NCBI GenBank assembly: GCA_910583525.1
Contig: CAJTXL010000031.1
Span: 1 to 33,183, forward strand
Reading direction: 5' to 3'
Source: an uncultured Muribaculaceae bacterium
Lineage (GTDB): Bacteria; Bacteroidota; Bacteroidia; Bacteroidales; Muribaculaceae
Length of the DNA: 33,183 nucleotides
The position numbers were made by a program, and so were the translations under genes. Shown piece by piece: positions 24,203 through 32,921 of the stretch (the stretch's first letter is position 1; the number at the start of each line of letters is the position of its first letter). The notes under the pieces were generated by a model. It was not told where the DNA came from, ran no database searches, and was given only the letters and a program-made list of their open reading frames with translations.

Positions 24203-25726
24203 TTATATGAGTTTGAGCATAGGGTCTATAATATGCCTGTCGTTTGCAAGACGGGGTATTTTGCGCTGTCCGCCCAACTTGCCTGTCGAGGCAAGCCAAC
24301 GGTCGAAAAGACCTGTCGGGGCTTCTGTTATTTGCAGCCGTGCCAAAAAGATGCCTCCGGCACGTTTTGCCTGATAATCGGAGTTCACGGCCTGTAGTTC
24401 CGCGTCGAGAATGTCGGCAAATGCTTCATTGCCGCACTCCGGCGGCACAGCCCATTCGATAAGCCACTGGTGGTGGCCTTTGGTGCCGCACGAGGCATAG
24501 ACAGGCGCGGCGGTATAGTTGGCTGCCGAAGCCCCCGTGCGGTTACATGCCGCCGCAAGAGCCTTGTCGGCGTTCCACACCATGAGCTCCTCGCCAAAAG
24601 CGTTTATGAAGCTGTTGGTGCGCCCGGCTATTGAAATAAGCAATGGTTCGGTGCTTTCGACATGTACCGTATCGCCGATAACATAGCGCCACAGGCCGTT
24701 GCATGAACTTATGACAAGCGCATATGTACGGCCAGGTTCGACACGCCATGCCGGAAGCGCTTCGGCATCAAGCTCTCCGAAGGTTTCGAGCGGTATGAAC
24801 TCGTAGAAGATGCCGGCATCGAGCAACAGGCGCATCACGCCTGAATCGTGCGAGTCCTGAACTGCAAAGAAGCCTTCCGAGGCATTGTATGTCTCAAGGT
24901 AGTGCATCCGGTCGGGGTCTGTCAAGGCGTGATACTGCTGCCTATAAGGCTCAAAAGCTATTCCGCCATGGAAGAAGACTTCGAGGTTGGGCCACACGTC
25001 GTGTATTGTCGACGCTCCCGAAAGCTCCACAATGCGTTTCAGCACCGTCATGAACCACGACGGGACGCCGGAAATGTTGGTAATGTCTTCATGGCGCGCT
25101 GCTTCGGCCAAGGCCGGCAGCTTCTTGTTCCAGTCCGACATAAGGGCAATTTCCTTAGATGGCACACGCAGAAGTCCGACCACGGGATTTATGCGGTCTA
25201 TCAGCGTTGCCGAAAGGTCGCCCACGCACACACCTTTAGGCACATCGCGCAGTTCGTTGGCGAAACTTCCGCCGAGGATAAGGCTCTTTCCGCCGAAGAG
25301 ACGGCTGTTCGGGTGCATAGCAAGATACGAAGCCACCGATTCTATGCCGCCCCGGTAGTGGTTCCGGCTCAGGCTCGTATCGGTCACCGGGATATATTTG
25401 CTTTTTCCACCCGATGTGCCCGACGACTGCGCAAAACGCATGCACCGACCGGGCCAAAGCACGCCGGCCTCGCCGTTGAGCATGCGCATCACGTCGGGGC
25501 GTATGGCCTCATAGTCGACAATAGGCACTTTGGCGGCATATTTCTCGTAAGTATCCAACGAACGGTAGCCATAGCGCTCGCCCATATGCGTGGAACGGGC
25601 ATTTCCGAGAAGCCATGAGAGCACACGCCGCTGTACGGCCTCTGTATCGGCCGGTGTTGCTATGCGCTCGGTGGCCTTTCGGCGCCAAGCGAAGTAGGGG
25701 CGGATTATGGGGGTGAAGTTAATCAT
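24203..25726 (-). CDS. GH3 auxin-responsive promoter family protein (acyl-adenylate type)
   Basis: A 507-residue protein of the GH3 family (PF03321), part of the ANL adenylating superfamily. The phosphate-binding loop is SSGTSGGKSK (101-110). Further family motifs are YNASEGFFAVQ and LVISSCNGLWRYVIGDTV. Plant GH3 enzymes conjugate amino acids to jasmonate or auxin; the substrates of bacterial members are not established. No signal peptide is seen, so it is probably cytoplasmic. Its start overlaps the xseB stop by 4 nt (ATGA) and alkaline phosphatase follows after 20 nt. The family assignment is firm; the reaction is unknown beyond probable carboxylate adenylation. Confidence 0.87.
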   Translation of the reverse strand: MINFTPIIRPYFAWRRKATERIATPADTEAVQRRVLSWLLGNARSTHMGERYGYRSLDTYEKYAAKVPIVDYEAIRPDVMRMLNGEAGVLWPGRCMRFAQSSGTSGGKSKYIPVTDTSLSRNHYRGGIESVASYLAMHPNSRLFGGKSLILGGSFANELRDVPKGVCVGDLSATLIDRINPVVGLLRVPSKEIALMSDWNKKLPALAEAARHEDITNISGVPSWFMTVLKRIVELSGASTIHDVWPNLEVFFHGGIAFEPYRQQYHALTDPDRMHYLETYNASEGFFAVQDSHDSGVMRLLLDAGIFYEFIPLETFGELDAEALPAWRVEPGRTYALVISSCNGLWRYVIGDTVHVESTEPLLISIAGRTNSFINAFGEELMVWNADKALAAACNRTGASAANYTAAPVYASCGTKGHHQWLIEWAVPPECGNEAFADILDAELQAVNSDYQAKRAGGIFLARLQITEAPTGLFDRWLASTGKLGGQRKIPRLANDRHIIDPMLKLI

Positions 25727-25941
25727 GCGTCAATGGCATTGTCAAGCTCTTCGAGCACTTTTGCCAGGTCTTCTTCGGTACGCGTCAGACGTCGGCGGCA
25801 CTCGGCCAACAGCTCTGCGGCACGGCGTGTGCGCGATGCAAGGGTGTCGACATCGCAATTTTCGCCACGCAGGCCCGAGAGGATGCCTTCAAGCTCGGCA
25901 AGAGCCTGAGAATATGTCATTTCGTTGTTTTTATCGTCCAT
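25723..25941 (-). CDS. xseB: exodeoxyribonuclease VII small subunit
   Basis: A 72-residue helical protein that binds the XseA C-terminal helices to form ExoVII, a bidirectional ssDNA exonuclease. MTYSQALAELEGILSGLRG matches the family N-terminal helix, and the heptad-like second helix ends KVLEELDNAID. Starting at 25941, it lies 15 nt after xseA. A TATCTTTG box reading leftward at 25967-25960 lies just before it, but without a TTG at the right spacing. Its stop overlaps the GH3-like gene start. Confidence 0.92.
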   Translation of the reverse strand: MDDKNNEMTYSQALAELEGILSGLRGENCDVDTLASRTRRAAELLAECRRRLTRTEEDLAKVLEELDNAIDA

Positions 25942-25956
25942 CGGTGTGTTTTGCGT

Positions 25957-27216
25957 TTACAAAGATACTATTTTTTTCGACACGACAGGCTCGCCACGGG
26001 CAAATGTAGTGGTGAGCACAGCGCCTTCGGGCAAGGTCGCGCCATCGGTCACGGCGCGCCCCTTGAATCGGGTTATGGAATATCCACGGCGCAGAGTAGC
26101 CTCGGGACTGAGCGCGTCGAGCAGCTCTGCGAGGGCTTTGAGTCGCTCCGATTGTCGGAGCGTGAGCGCACGCACGGCATCGGCGAGACGGCAGGACGCT
26201 TCCACTCCTACCCTACGACGGTTACGGTCGAGAATACCGCGGACGAGTTCGGGCAGAGTGCCTTGATAGTATGCCAACTGGCGGCGCTGGCCGGCCACAC
26301 GGTCGGCCACTGTGCGCTGTATGCCTTCTCCGATAGAGCGCAGCGTGCCGAGCGCTTCGGCCATGCGGCCTATGAGCAGTTCGGCGGCGGCGGTCGGCGT
26401 CTTGACGCGAACATTGGCGACATAGTCGAGGACCGTGACGTCGCGTTCGTGCCCTATGCCCACTACAACGGGCAAGGGGAACTGAGCCACGTTCGATGCA
26501 AGTTCGTAATCGTCGAACGAGGCCAAATCGCTGACGGCACCGCCTCCGCGGATGATAACCACGCAGTCGTAATCGTCGATATTCTCCATAACGGCTTCGA
26601 GAGCCGATATTATGCTTGCCGACGTGCGCTCGCCCTGCAAAGATGCCTCGAACAGCGTAGTGTCGAAACGCAGACGGTAGGGGTTAAGGTGCAGATGCTT
26701 GACGAAATCGCCATATCCGGCGGCACCACGTGCCGACACTACGGCAATACGGTTTGGCACATCGGCCCAAGGCAGCGAACGGTTGAGGTCGAACACGCCG
26801 TCTTCGCGCAGCCTTGCTATGATGCGGTTGCGCCTGCGTGCGAGGTCTCCGACCGTATAATCGGGGTCGATATCGCTGATTACGAGCGTAAAACCGTACA
26901 CGGAATGGTAGTTTACCGACACGCGTGCCATGATTTTCATGTCGGAACGCAGGCGGCTGCCAGTTGCGGCATAGAATGCGGCACCGAGCCTTGCGTATGT
27001 CGAAGCCCATATCACTGCACGGCATTTTGCCTGCGGCGCGCCCGTATCGGGGTCTTTCTGAATAAGCTCCATGTAGCAGTGCCCGCCCGACACGCGCAAA
27101 TCGGAGGTTTCGGCTGTCAGCCAAACGTTCGTAAGCCCCGGCGTAACGGACATCACCCGTGTGATGCGGCGGCACAGTTCTGCAAGGGGTATCGCTTGTC
27201 GGTCCATGCTGTTCAT
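25957..27216 (-). CDS. xseA: exodeoxyribonuclease VII large subunit
   Basis: Catalytic subunit of ExoVII, 419 residues. The N-terminal OB-fold reads VWLTAETSDLRVSGGHCYMEL. The catalytic core contains RGGGAVSDLASFDD and VGIGHERDVTVLDYVANVRVKTPTAAAE, followed by long coiled-coil helices and the C-terminal RGYSI segment typical of XseA. The start overlaps the DUF3256 gene by 4 nt (ATGA); a second Met three codons later is also possible. ExoVII degrades ssDNA and takes part in repair, in keeping with other repair genes in the window. Confidence 0.95.
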   Translation of the reverse strand: MNSMDRQAIPLAELCRRITRVMSVTPGLTNVWLTAETSDLRVSGGHCYMELIQKDPDTGAPQAKCRAVIWASTYARLGAAFYAATGSRLRSDMKIMARVSVNYHSVYGFTLVISDIDPDYTVGDLARRRNRIIARLREDGVFDLNRSLPWADVPNRIAVVSARGAAGYGDFVKHLHLNPYRLRFDTTLFEASLQGERTSASIISALEAVMENIDDYDCVVIIRGGGAVSDLASFDDYELASNVAQFPLPVVVGIGHERDVTVLDYVANVRVKTPTAAAELLIGRMAEALGTLRSIGEGIQRTVADRVAGQRRQLAYYQGTLPELVRGILDRNRRRVGVEASCRLADAVRALTLRQSERLKALAELLDALSPEATLRRGYSITRFKGRAVTDGATLPEGAVLTTTFARGEPVVSKKIVSL

Positions 27217-27833
27217 TCTTTTACTTCGACGAACTTTTTTCCGTCGTAGCGCATCGCTACGGAGCCACGCATCAGCGCCAGTCCCGACGGACGGTCGAAC
27301 TCGGTGTAGTATCCGGCGGTGGTGTTGTCGAACGAGAAAATGCCTGTCACAGGGTCGAAATCGGCCTTGAAGAATACCATTTCGGGCATCTCGGCCTTGG
27401 CGGCGGCTTTTGCATCGGTTACGAAGGCCTTTGCGCCGAGCATTTCGGGCTGGCGCGACAAGGCATGCCAGTTTTTGTCGTAGAACTTGACGCGGCTGTC
27501 GGGCACGGGCGTATGAACAGTCTCTATGTGCACCACAAGGGTGTCGGATTTGAACGGCATAAGGCCTATGACAAGCGAAGCATCGCGCGTAAGCTGTATC
27601 TCGATGCGGTCGGGGGCGTTGGCGGTGACACGCGAGCGGCCGTTGACAAGATTTTCAGACGTTGTCGGCAGTCCGTGGTTGAAATAGTCGAGCATGTCGA
27701 GACGCGTGTTGTGTGCCAGCATCGGCACAGCCTCTTCAGGGGCCGACACGAAGAAATCGGCCGCCGTGCGCGCCCACGACACCAAGGCCGCCATCATACA
27801 CGTTATTACCGCTATTCTGCGCATCGGTTTCAT
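27213..27833 (-). CDS. DUF3256 family secreted protein
   Basis: A 206-residue protein with an N-terminal signal (MRRIAVITCMMAALVSWARTA). The mature part starts DFFVSAPEEAVPMLAHNTRLDMLDYF, which matches the Bacteroidota-specific DUF3256 pattern as I remember it, and ends with strands such as TTAGYYTEFDRPSGLALMRG. The function is unknown. It is fused into the helicase-xseA transcription unit by 4-nt overlaps on both sides (27830-27833 and 27213-27216). The start may be the Met at 27833 or the one three codons on. Confidence 0.8.
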   Translation of the reverse strand: MKPMRRIAVITCMMAALVSWARTAADFFVSAPEEAVPMLAHNTRLDMLDYFNHGLPTTSENLVNGRSRVTANAPDRIEIQLTRDASLVIGLMPFKSDTLVVHIETVHTPVPDSRVKFYDKNWHALSRQPEMLGAKAFVTDAKAAAKAEMPEMVFFKADFDPVTGIFSFDNTTAGYYTEFDRPSGLALMRGSVAMRYDGKKFVEVKE

Positions 27834-29563
27834 CTGCGTTCTTTTTTCGACTTTCGCGATGACTTCTCCTTCCGCGCCGATGCCGAGGCATAGTCGCGGT
27901 CTTTGTCGGCTATTTCGCTGAAAATGCGTTTGCCGAAGAAATCAAGGCCTTTGAGCGCGGCCACCACGCGCGATGCGTCGCCTTTGCGGACGTCGAAGAG
28001 CGAATAATTCGGCAGCAGGTCGATGCGGCCCACGTCGACACGGTGCCCCGGTATGTTTTTATTGAGCATGTCGATAAGGTTTCCGGCAAAGAAGCCGTCG
28101 GCCTTGCCGACATTGACATAAATCCTCGCCATGCCCTTTTCGGCGGTACGGCGGTCTTTTTCGGCGTCGGTGCGTTTGGCGCCTTTTTCCTTAGTGCCTT
28201 TCTCCTTGCCTTTGCGCTCTTTAGCAGGCTTTTCGTCGATGAAATCGATTTTGGGCGCGTCTTTGTAGTAATCGAGCAGACGGTTGAATTCAAGCGAGAG
28301 CACACGTTTGAGCAGGTCTTCGGTCGAGAGCCACGACAGCTTTTTGAGCACGCCGGGGAGATAGCGCGAGATTTCGTCTTCGTTGACTTCGACACGTTCG
28401 AGGCGGTCGGCAAGGTTATAGAGCTGCTTCTCTATGATATGCTCGGGCGTGGGCACTTCTTTGTGCTCGAACTTTTTGCCTATGATGCGTTCGATTTCGC
28501 GGAGACGTCCTTTTTCGCGCGAGTGTATTATGGCGATTGACACGCCGGTCTTTCCGGCGCGGCCCGTGCGGCCCGAACGGTGGGTGTAGACTGCGGTGTC
28601 TTCGGGCAGGCCGTAGTTGATTACGTGGGTGAGGTCGTCGACGTCGAGGCCACGTGCGGCGACGTCGGTAGCGACGAGGATGCGCACCACGCGGTCGCGG
28701 AACTTCTTCATGACAATGTCACGCTGCTGCTGCGAGAGGTCGCCGTGCAGTGCCTCGGCATTGTAGCCGTCGCGGATAAGGTTGTCGGCGATTTCCTGGG
28801 TGTCGCGGCGAGTACGGCAGAACACGATGGCGTAGATATTGGGCGAGTTGTCGACCACACGCTTGAGTGCAAGGTATTTGTCGCGCGCGTTCACCATATA
28901 ATAGATGTGTCGCACATTCTTGGCACCTTCGTTACGGGTGCCTATTACCACCTCCTGAGGCTCTTTCATGAAGCGTTTGGCTATTTTTGCCACTTCGGCC
29001 GGCATGGTGGCCGAGAACATTAGCATCTTGCGGTCGTCGGGCACATGGCTTAGGATGTCGTTGATAGAGTCGACAAAGCCCATGTTGAGCATTTCGTCGG
29101 CTTCGTCGAGAACGACGGTGTGTACGCGGTCGAGTTTTACCACACCTCGGTTGATGAGGTCGATAAGACGGCCCGGAGTGGCTACTATAATCTGCACGCC
29201 GCGCTTGAGAGCGCGAATTTGGCTTTCGATACTGCTTCCGCCATATACGGGAAGCACTTCGAGGCCGTCGATATATTTGGAGTAGTCGGCAAGGTCGCCG
29301 GCTATCTGTAGGCATAGTTCACGTGTGGGGGCGAGAATTAAAGCCTGAGTGCGTTTGTCGGATATGTCGACACGCTGTATCACCGGCAGGCCGAAAGCCG
29401 CAGTCTTGCCTGTGCCGGTCTGTGCAAGCCCCACAAGGTCGTGGTCGCCGTCGAGCAGCACCGGTATTACTTTTTCCTGCACAGGCATAGGAGTTTCAAA
29501 GCCCATGTCGGCGATGCCGCGGAGCAAATCCTCGCGCACGCCTAAATCCTCAAATGTTGTCAT
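27830..29563 (-). CDS. deaD: DEAD-box RNA helicase with DbpA-type RNA-binding domain
   Basis: A 577-residue ATP-dependent RNA helicase (DeaD/CsdA/CshA group) for ribosome assembly and RNA turnover. The Q motif is FETPMPVQEKVIP. Motif I is AQTGTGKT (K53), Ia APTRELCLQI, II DEAD 153-156, III SAT 184-186 and VI HRSGRTGRAGKTG. A charged linker (about 435-470) leads to a DbpA/CsdA-type RRM (RIYVNVGKADGFFAGNLIDML...). The C-terminus is a lysine/arginine-rich tail ending KSKKERR. I chose the ATG at 29563 (MTTFEDLG); the frame is open to 29608, but those residues come from the repeat element upstream. First gene of the leftward run; its leader contains a 190-bp inverted-repeat element. Confidence 0.93.
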   Translation of the reverse strand: MTTFEDLGVREDLLRGIADMGFETPMPVQEKVIPVLLDGDHDLVGLAQTGTGKTAAFGLPVIQRVDISDKRTQALILAPTRELCLQIAGDLADYSKYIDGLEVLPVYGGSSIESQIRALKRGVQIIVATPGRLIDLINRGVVKLDRVHTVVLDEADEMLNMGFVDSINDILSHVPDDRKMLMFSATMPAEVAKIAKRFMKEPQEVVIGTRNEGAKNVRHIYYMVNARDKYLALKRVVDNSPNIYAIVFCRTRRDTQEIADNLIRDGYNAEALHGDLSQQQRDIVMKKFRDRVVRILVATDVAARGLDVDDLTHVINYGLPEDTAVYTHRSGRTGRAGKTGVSIAIIHSREKGRLREIERIIGKKFEHKEVPTPEHIIEKQLYNLADRLERVEVNEDEISRYLPGVLKKLSWLSTEDLLKRVLSLEFNRLLDYYKDAPKIDFIDEKPAKERKGKEKGTKEKGAKRTDAEKDRRTAEKGMARIYVNVGKADGFFAGNLIDMLNKNIPGHRVDVGRIDLLPNYSLFDVRKGDASRVVAALKGLDFFGKRIFSEIADKDRDYASASARKEKSSRKSKKERR

Positions 29564-29571
29564 TCGTGTTT

Positions 29572-29762
29572 TAAGTAACTCACAAAAATTAGTTAATAAA
29601 TGTATCAAGTAACCCTATGGGCTAATGCTTCTTTGTTCGTCTTTTCGGCGCTTTTGCGCCTGTCGCTCAGTCGTGTAGCTCGCTACACTCCTTTGCTCCA
29701 TGCCCAAAATCGCTCGAAAATCCTTCTCAAATAAGCATTAGCTAATTTTTGCGAGTTACTTA
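29572..29762. repeat. 191-bp element with terminal and nested inverted repeats (MITE-like or structured leader)
   Basis: The 21-bp ends (29572-29592 and 29742-29762) are inverted copies with one mismatch. A second perfect pair, GCTAATGCTT (29621-29630) and AAGCATTAGC (29733-29742), is nested inside. The interior has two strong hairpins, GGCGC/GCGCC with a TTTT loop near 29649-29662 and GTGTAGC/GCTACAC near 29674-29689. It encodes no transposase. It ends 8 bp before the deaD start, so a transcript from upstream would carry all of it as leader RNA. Confidence 0.8.
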
Positions 29763-29779
29763 GTTATTTAATGAAACTA

Positions 29780-29787
29780 CAAATATA
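29780..29787 (-). promoter_or_regulatory. possible -7 box for deaD
   Basis: Reading leftward, TATATTTG fits the consensus, but no TTG is found 19-23 bp further up. If used, the deaD leader would be about 210 nt and contain the whole inverted-repeat element. Confidence 0.35.
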
Positions 29788-29840
29788 CAACATTTAAAAA
29801 TATAAATCGGCATCGTCGTACCATTCTTTTTCGGCCCAAG

Positions 29841-30003
29841 CCGAAATGTCGGTGCATATGTTAAAGTCGGAAGGACGAGAATGTCGAAATGTAGGGACAT
29901 GCCTTTGGCATGTAGGCTGATTGGCCGACACTTACACACCTACGTGCCAAAGGCACGTCCCTACATTCGGCGCAATCCAAAATCTCGTGCACCGACATTT
30001 CGG
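29841..30003. repeat. 163-bp inverted-repeat doublet with REP-like palindromes
   Basis: The outer arms CCGAAATGTCGGTGCA (29841-29856) and its exact complement (29988-30003) bracket two inverted palindromic hairpins (about 29886-29915 and 29939-29970). These belong to the same GTGCCNAAGGCAC family as those at 12468 and 13911. The whole looks like a BIME- or MITE-type unit. It contains no gene. Confidence 0.8.
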
Positions 30004-30089
30004 ATTGACCCATTAAGAGTTTGTTCAGAAACCGCGGCTCTACAATTTAATGGCATCATTACATTATATTAACATCATTTAACTAATCA

Positions 30090-30123
30090 GGGGGGGGTAA
30101 TAGTGAAATTGTGTTTAACTTTG
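30090..30123 (+). promoter_or_regulatory. promoter with a G8 tract in the -33 region, for the 880-aa secreted protein
   Basis: TAACTTTG at 30116-30123 is a perfect -7 box. A run of eight Gs (30090-30097) ends 18 bp upstream, where the -33 element should lie, and no TTG is present at normal spacing. The predicted start near 30130 gives a leader of about 80 nt. Confidence 0.6.
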
Positions 30124-30209
30124 CATCGCCTTATTGCCGCGTCTTTCGGAAACGTGGCAGAGGTATGTAAACTAATCATCAATCGTTCTCTAAATTTCTC
30201 ATTTTCTTT

Positions 30210-32852
30210 ATGAAAAGATTTTTACTAACTCTTTTCTGCGCCCTTGCTCTTAGCACCATCGGGGCGTGGGCGGAAACGTATAGCGTTAAAATAAGTTCTT
30301 CATCTTGGAGTACGTCTAAGTTGACCAATACTCTCACAGATCAAACCACTAAGGTCTCCGCTGCGTGGACGCTAAATGCTACGATGAAAACGGCGAGTCA
30401 TAGTTTAAATTTAAGCAACGATACAAATAGCCCAAGCCGCGGCTTACAAATAGGAAGCGGCAATAAGCCTGTTAAAGAGTTGACAATCTCGACAAGCGAT
30501 ATAAAGGGAAGTGTTACATCTATTAAAGTAAATACACATAGTGCATCAAGTGGAACCATAAATTTTTCCGCTACGGTTGGCGGCGTTGCATTTAAAAGCG
30601 GCTCAAGTTCAAGCGTTAAAATCAATGCGACAACAACATATGATGACGGTAATATAACGATGACTGGAGAGGCTTCAGGTGATATAGTCTTGAAATGGAA
30701 CCAGCCATCAACATCTAAAGCCATATATTTAGCAGAGATTGAAATCACATACACCACCGGCCCGACAGCCGTCGAGAACCTCACATTCTCGCCCTTGTCG
30801 GTTAACTACGGCGACCGCGCAGAATTCACCGTTAGCCCGGCGGGCTTTGTCTCAGACGTGACAAATCTTACACTCACCCCTGAGACCAAGGGCATTGTAG
30901 ATATTGTTGGCCTTAAGTACGAAGCGAAAAATGCCGGGACGACCAAGGTGGATGTGTCTTGGGGAGAAGGCACTAATTATAAGGCAGGAACGGCTTCGTT
31001 CTACTTCACCGTCAATACTCTCAAACCGCATCTGAGCTGGTCGCCACAGAACCTTGTGCTCAGACCCGGCGACGAAGTCTCGCTCCCGGTGCTTACAAAT
31101 AGCGTAAGCTCGCTCACACCCGAATTCAAAAGTTCTAATCCCGAAGTCGCCACTGTCGATGCCGAGGGCAAGGTCGCTCTCGCCGGCGGCATCGGAGTGA
31201 CCGAAATCACCGCCACTATAGCTGCCGTCGAGGGTCAGAACGAAGCTGATGAGGCAAGCTGCTTCATAACCGTTACTGACAAGAACGTGGCTGAGTTCGG
31301 CTACGCCGTCGAGACGGCTACCGTTGCCCTCGGTTCGGACGACGCCCTGCCTGTGCTCAACAACCCCAAGAACCTTGCATATACACTCACTTCAAGCGAC
31401 CCCGATGTGGCAGCCCTTTCGCCGCTCGGCGACGGCGCTCTCTGGGTGCTTGCCGAAGGCACGGCCACCGTTACGGCCAAGTTCGCAGGCGACGACAGCA
31501 CCGAAGCCGCTACGGCAAGCTATACCCTCACTGTAGGCCCGGCCAAACCGGCTGTCGAAACCAAGACCGCAACGTTCGACTTCACAAAGGCAGGTGCGTA
31601 TGGCATGGTAGCTCAGAGCGGCAGCTCCACAATATATAATGAAACAGAGGCAAAACCTTCATTTTCGTTCAATGACGGTGGTGATTTGTCAATAACAACA
31701 AACAAAGTTGGCGGAAAAGCTTCTCGATTATGGACTAATAGTGACAACACAAAATTTGAGTGGCGTGTCATGAACGGGGCTACATTTACAATTACGGCTC
31801 CTGAGAACGGTGCAATCAATTCTGTGGTATTCGTAAAAGGAAATGTTACAAGCAGTGCCAGATTTAATATTAAGCATAAAGATGGCAATACAGAAACGAG
31901 CCTCACAAATATGACATGGTCGGCTACAGAGCCTGTTAATGGCATTACATTTATATCGAGTGGCGACCGTTCTGACATCGCATCTATCACCGTCACCTAC
32001 ACGAAGCCCGGGGCACCGTCGGCTAAATCGGCCGGGCTGAGCTTCTCCGATGTCGAGCGCGAAGTCCTTGTCGGCGAAATCACGCCTGTCGAAGGCGTGA
32101 GCGTCGATGCCGACGCCGCCGCTTTGGTCGGCTACAAAATCCTTGACGCCTCCGGCAACGAGGTCGAGAGCGCCGATGTAGAGCCGAGCACCGATGCCGC
32201 CGGCATGGTCGACATTCTTGCAGACGAACTCGGTGAATACACCCTTATGGCCTATGTGGCACCCGGTCAGGGCTTTATTCCGGCCATCGCCAAGACCATC
32301 GTCAGCGTCCGCGAAACGATATGCCCGGTAGCGCTCTACATGCACGGCCATTTCGGCAACCGCTACTATAAGCTCGACGAGCCCGTTGTGATGCAGAAAA
32401 ACGGCAAGATTTTCACCGCCTCGGGCATACTCATCGGCGGCAACAAGGACGTGACCGACGGCGACCTCGGCTATGTGTTCACCACGCATCTGCCCCAAAG
32501 CACGGTTTCGCGTGCCGCACATGACTCCGACTGGTCGCAGCTCACCGAAGGAAATGTCTATCACGCCGGCGGAGTGGCTAAGGCAGTCGACATAAACAGC
32601 CAGGACGATTTGACGCCCTACACGGTCGATAAAGAAGGCCTCTACGACATCACCGCCGACTTTAGCGACCCGGCCGCTCCCGACTTCAATGCCGAATATA
32701 TAGACACCACGACGGGCATCGAAGGCGTGTCTGTAAGCGAAAACGGTGTTGTCGAATACTTCGACCTCACGGGCCGCCGCGTAGAGAATCCCTCGGCCGG
32801 CGTCTATATTCGCCGCACCGGCTCTGAGATACAAAAGATAATGCTTCGATAA
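30210..32852 (+). CDS. large secreted multi-domain protein with Ig-like repeats and sorting-type C-terminus
   Basis: An 880-residue protein with a signal peptide (LLTLFCALALSTIGAWA, cut near 21). Residues 22-182 form a serine/threonine-rich beta domain ending LAEIEITYT. Residues about 186-445 hold three bacterial Ig-like (BIG2/BACON-type) units, for example SSNPEVATVDAEGKVALA and SSDPDVAALSPLG. Residues 452-598 form a second beta domain ending IASITVTYT, like the first. Residues about 605-700 form another Ig-like unit, and 705-830 an OB-like or lipocalin-like beta region. The last 45 residues (GVVEYFDLTGRRVENPSAGVYIRR) match type IX-style sorting domains. The likely role is cell-surface binding, possibly of glycans; this is inference. 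AT-rich and GC-rich segments alternate within the gene. Confidence 0.85.
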   Translation: MKRFLLTLFCALALSTIGAWAETYSVKISSSSWSTSKLTNTLTDQTTKVSAAWTLNATMKTASHSLNLSNDTNSPSRGLQIGSGNKPVKELTISTSDIKGSVTSIKVNTHSASSGTINFSATVGGVAFKSGSSSSVKINATTTYDDGNITMTGEASGDIVLKWNQPSTSKAIYLAEIEITYTTGPTAVENLTFSPLSVNYGDRAEFTVSPAGFVSDVTNLTLTPETKGIVDIVGLKYEAKNAGTTKVDVSWGEGTNYKAGTASFYFTVNTLKPHLSWSPQNLVLRPGDEVSLPVLTNSVSSLTPEFKSSNPEVATVDAEGKVALAGGIGVTEITATIAAVEGQNEADEASCFITVTDKNVAEFGYAVETATVALGSDDALPVLNNPKNLAYTLTSSDPDVAALSPLGDGALWVLAEGTATVTAKFAGDDSTEAATASYTLTVGPAKPAVETKTATFDFTKAGAYGMVAQSGSSTIYNETEAKPSFSFNDGGDLSITTNKVGGKASRLWTNSDNTKFEWRVMNGATFTITAPENGAINSVVFVKGNVTSSARFNIKHKDGNTETSLTNMTWSATEPVNGITFISSGDRSDIASITVTYTKPGAPSAKSAGLSFSDVEREVLVGEITPVEGVSVDADAAALVGYKILDASGNEVESADVEPSTDAAGMVDILADELGEYTLMAYVAPGQGFIPAIAKTIVSVRETICPVALYMHGHFGNRYYKLDEPVVMQKNGKIFTASGILIGGNKDVTDGDLGYVFTTHLPQSTVSRAAHDSDWSQLTEGNVYHAGGVAKAVDINSQDDLTPYTVDKEGLYDITADFSDPAAPDFNAEYIDTTTGIEGVSVSENGVVEYFDLTGRRVENPSAGVYIRRTGSEIQKIMLR

Positions 32853-32921
32853 GCATTTGCCCCATCGGCCCGAAAGGCCGGTAACAAGAGAACAAGAAAA
32901 ATGCAGGAATAGCCTGCACCC

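Noticed and set aside
25971..25977. T7 run near the end of xseA as a phase-variable tract
   Set aside because: Seven Ts in the last codons of a housekeeping gene would change only a few C-terminal residues, and such short A/T runs are common.
25951..27249. 432-codon plus-strand frame
   Set aside because: Complete antisense shadow of xseA, which carries all expected motifs.
29881..30072. 63-codon frame upstream of the secreted protein
   Set aside because: It is made of the palindromic repeat doublet and has no protein character.
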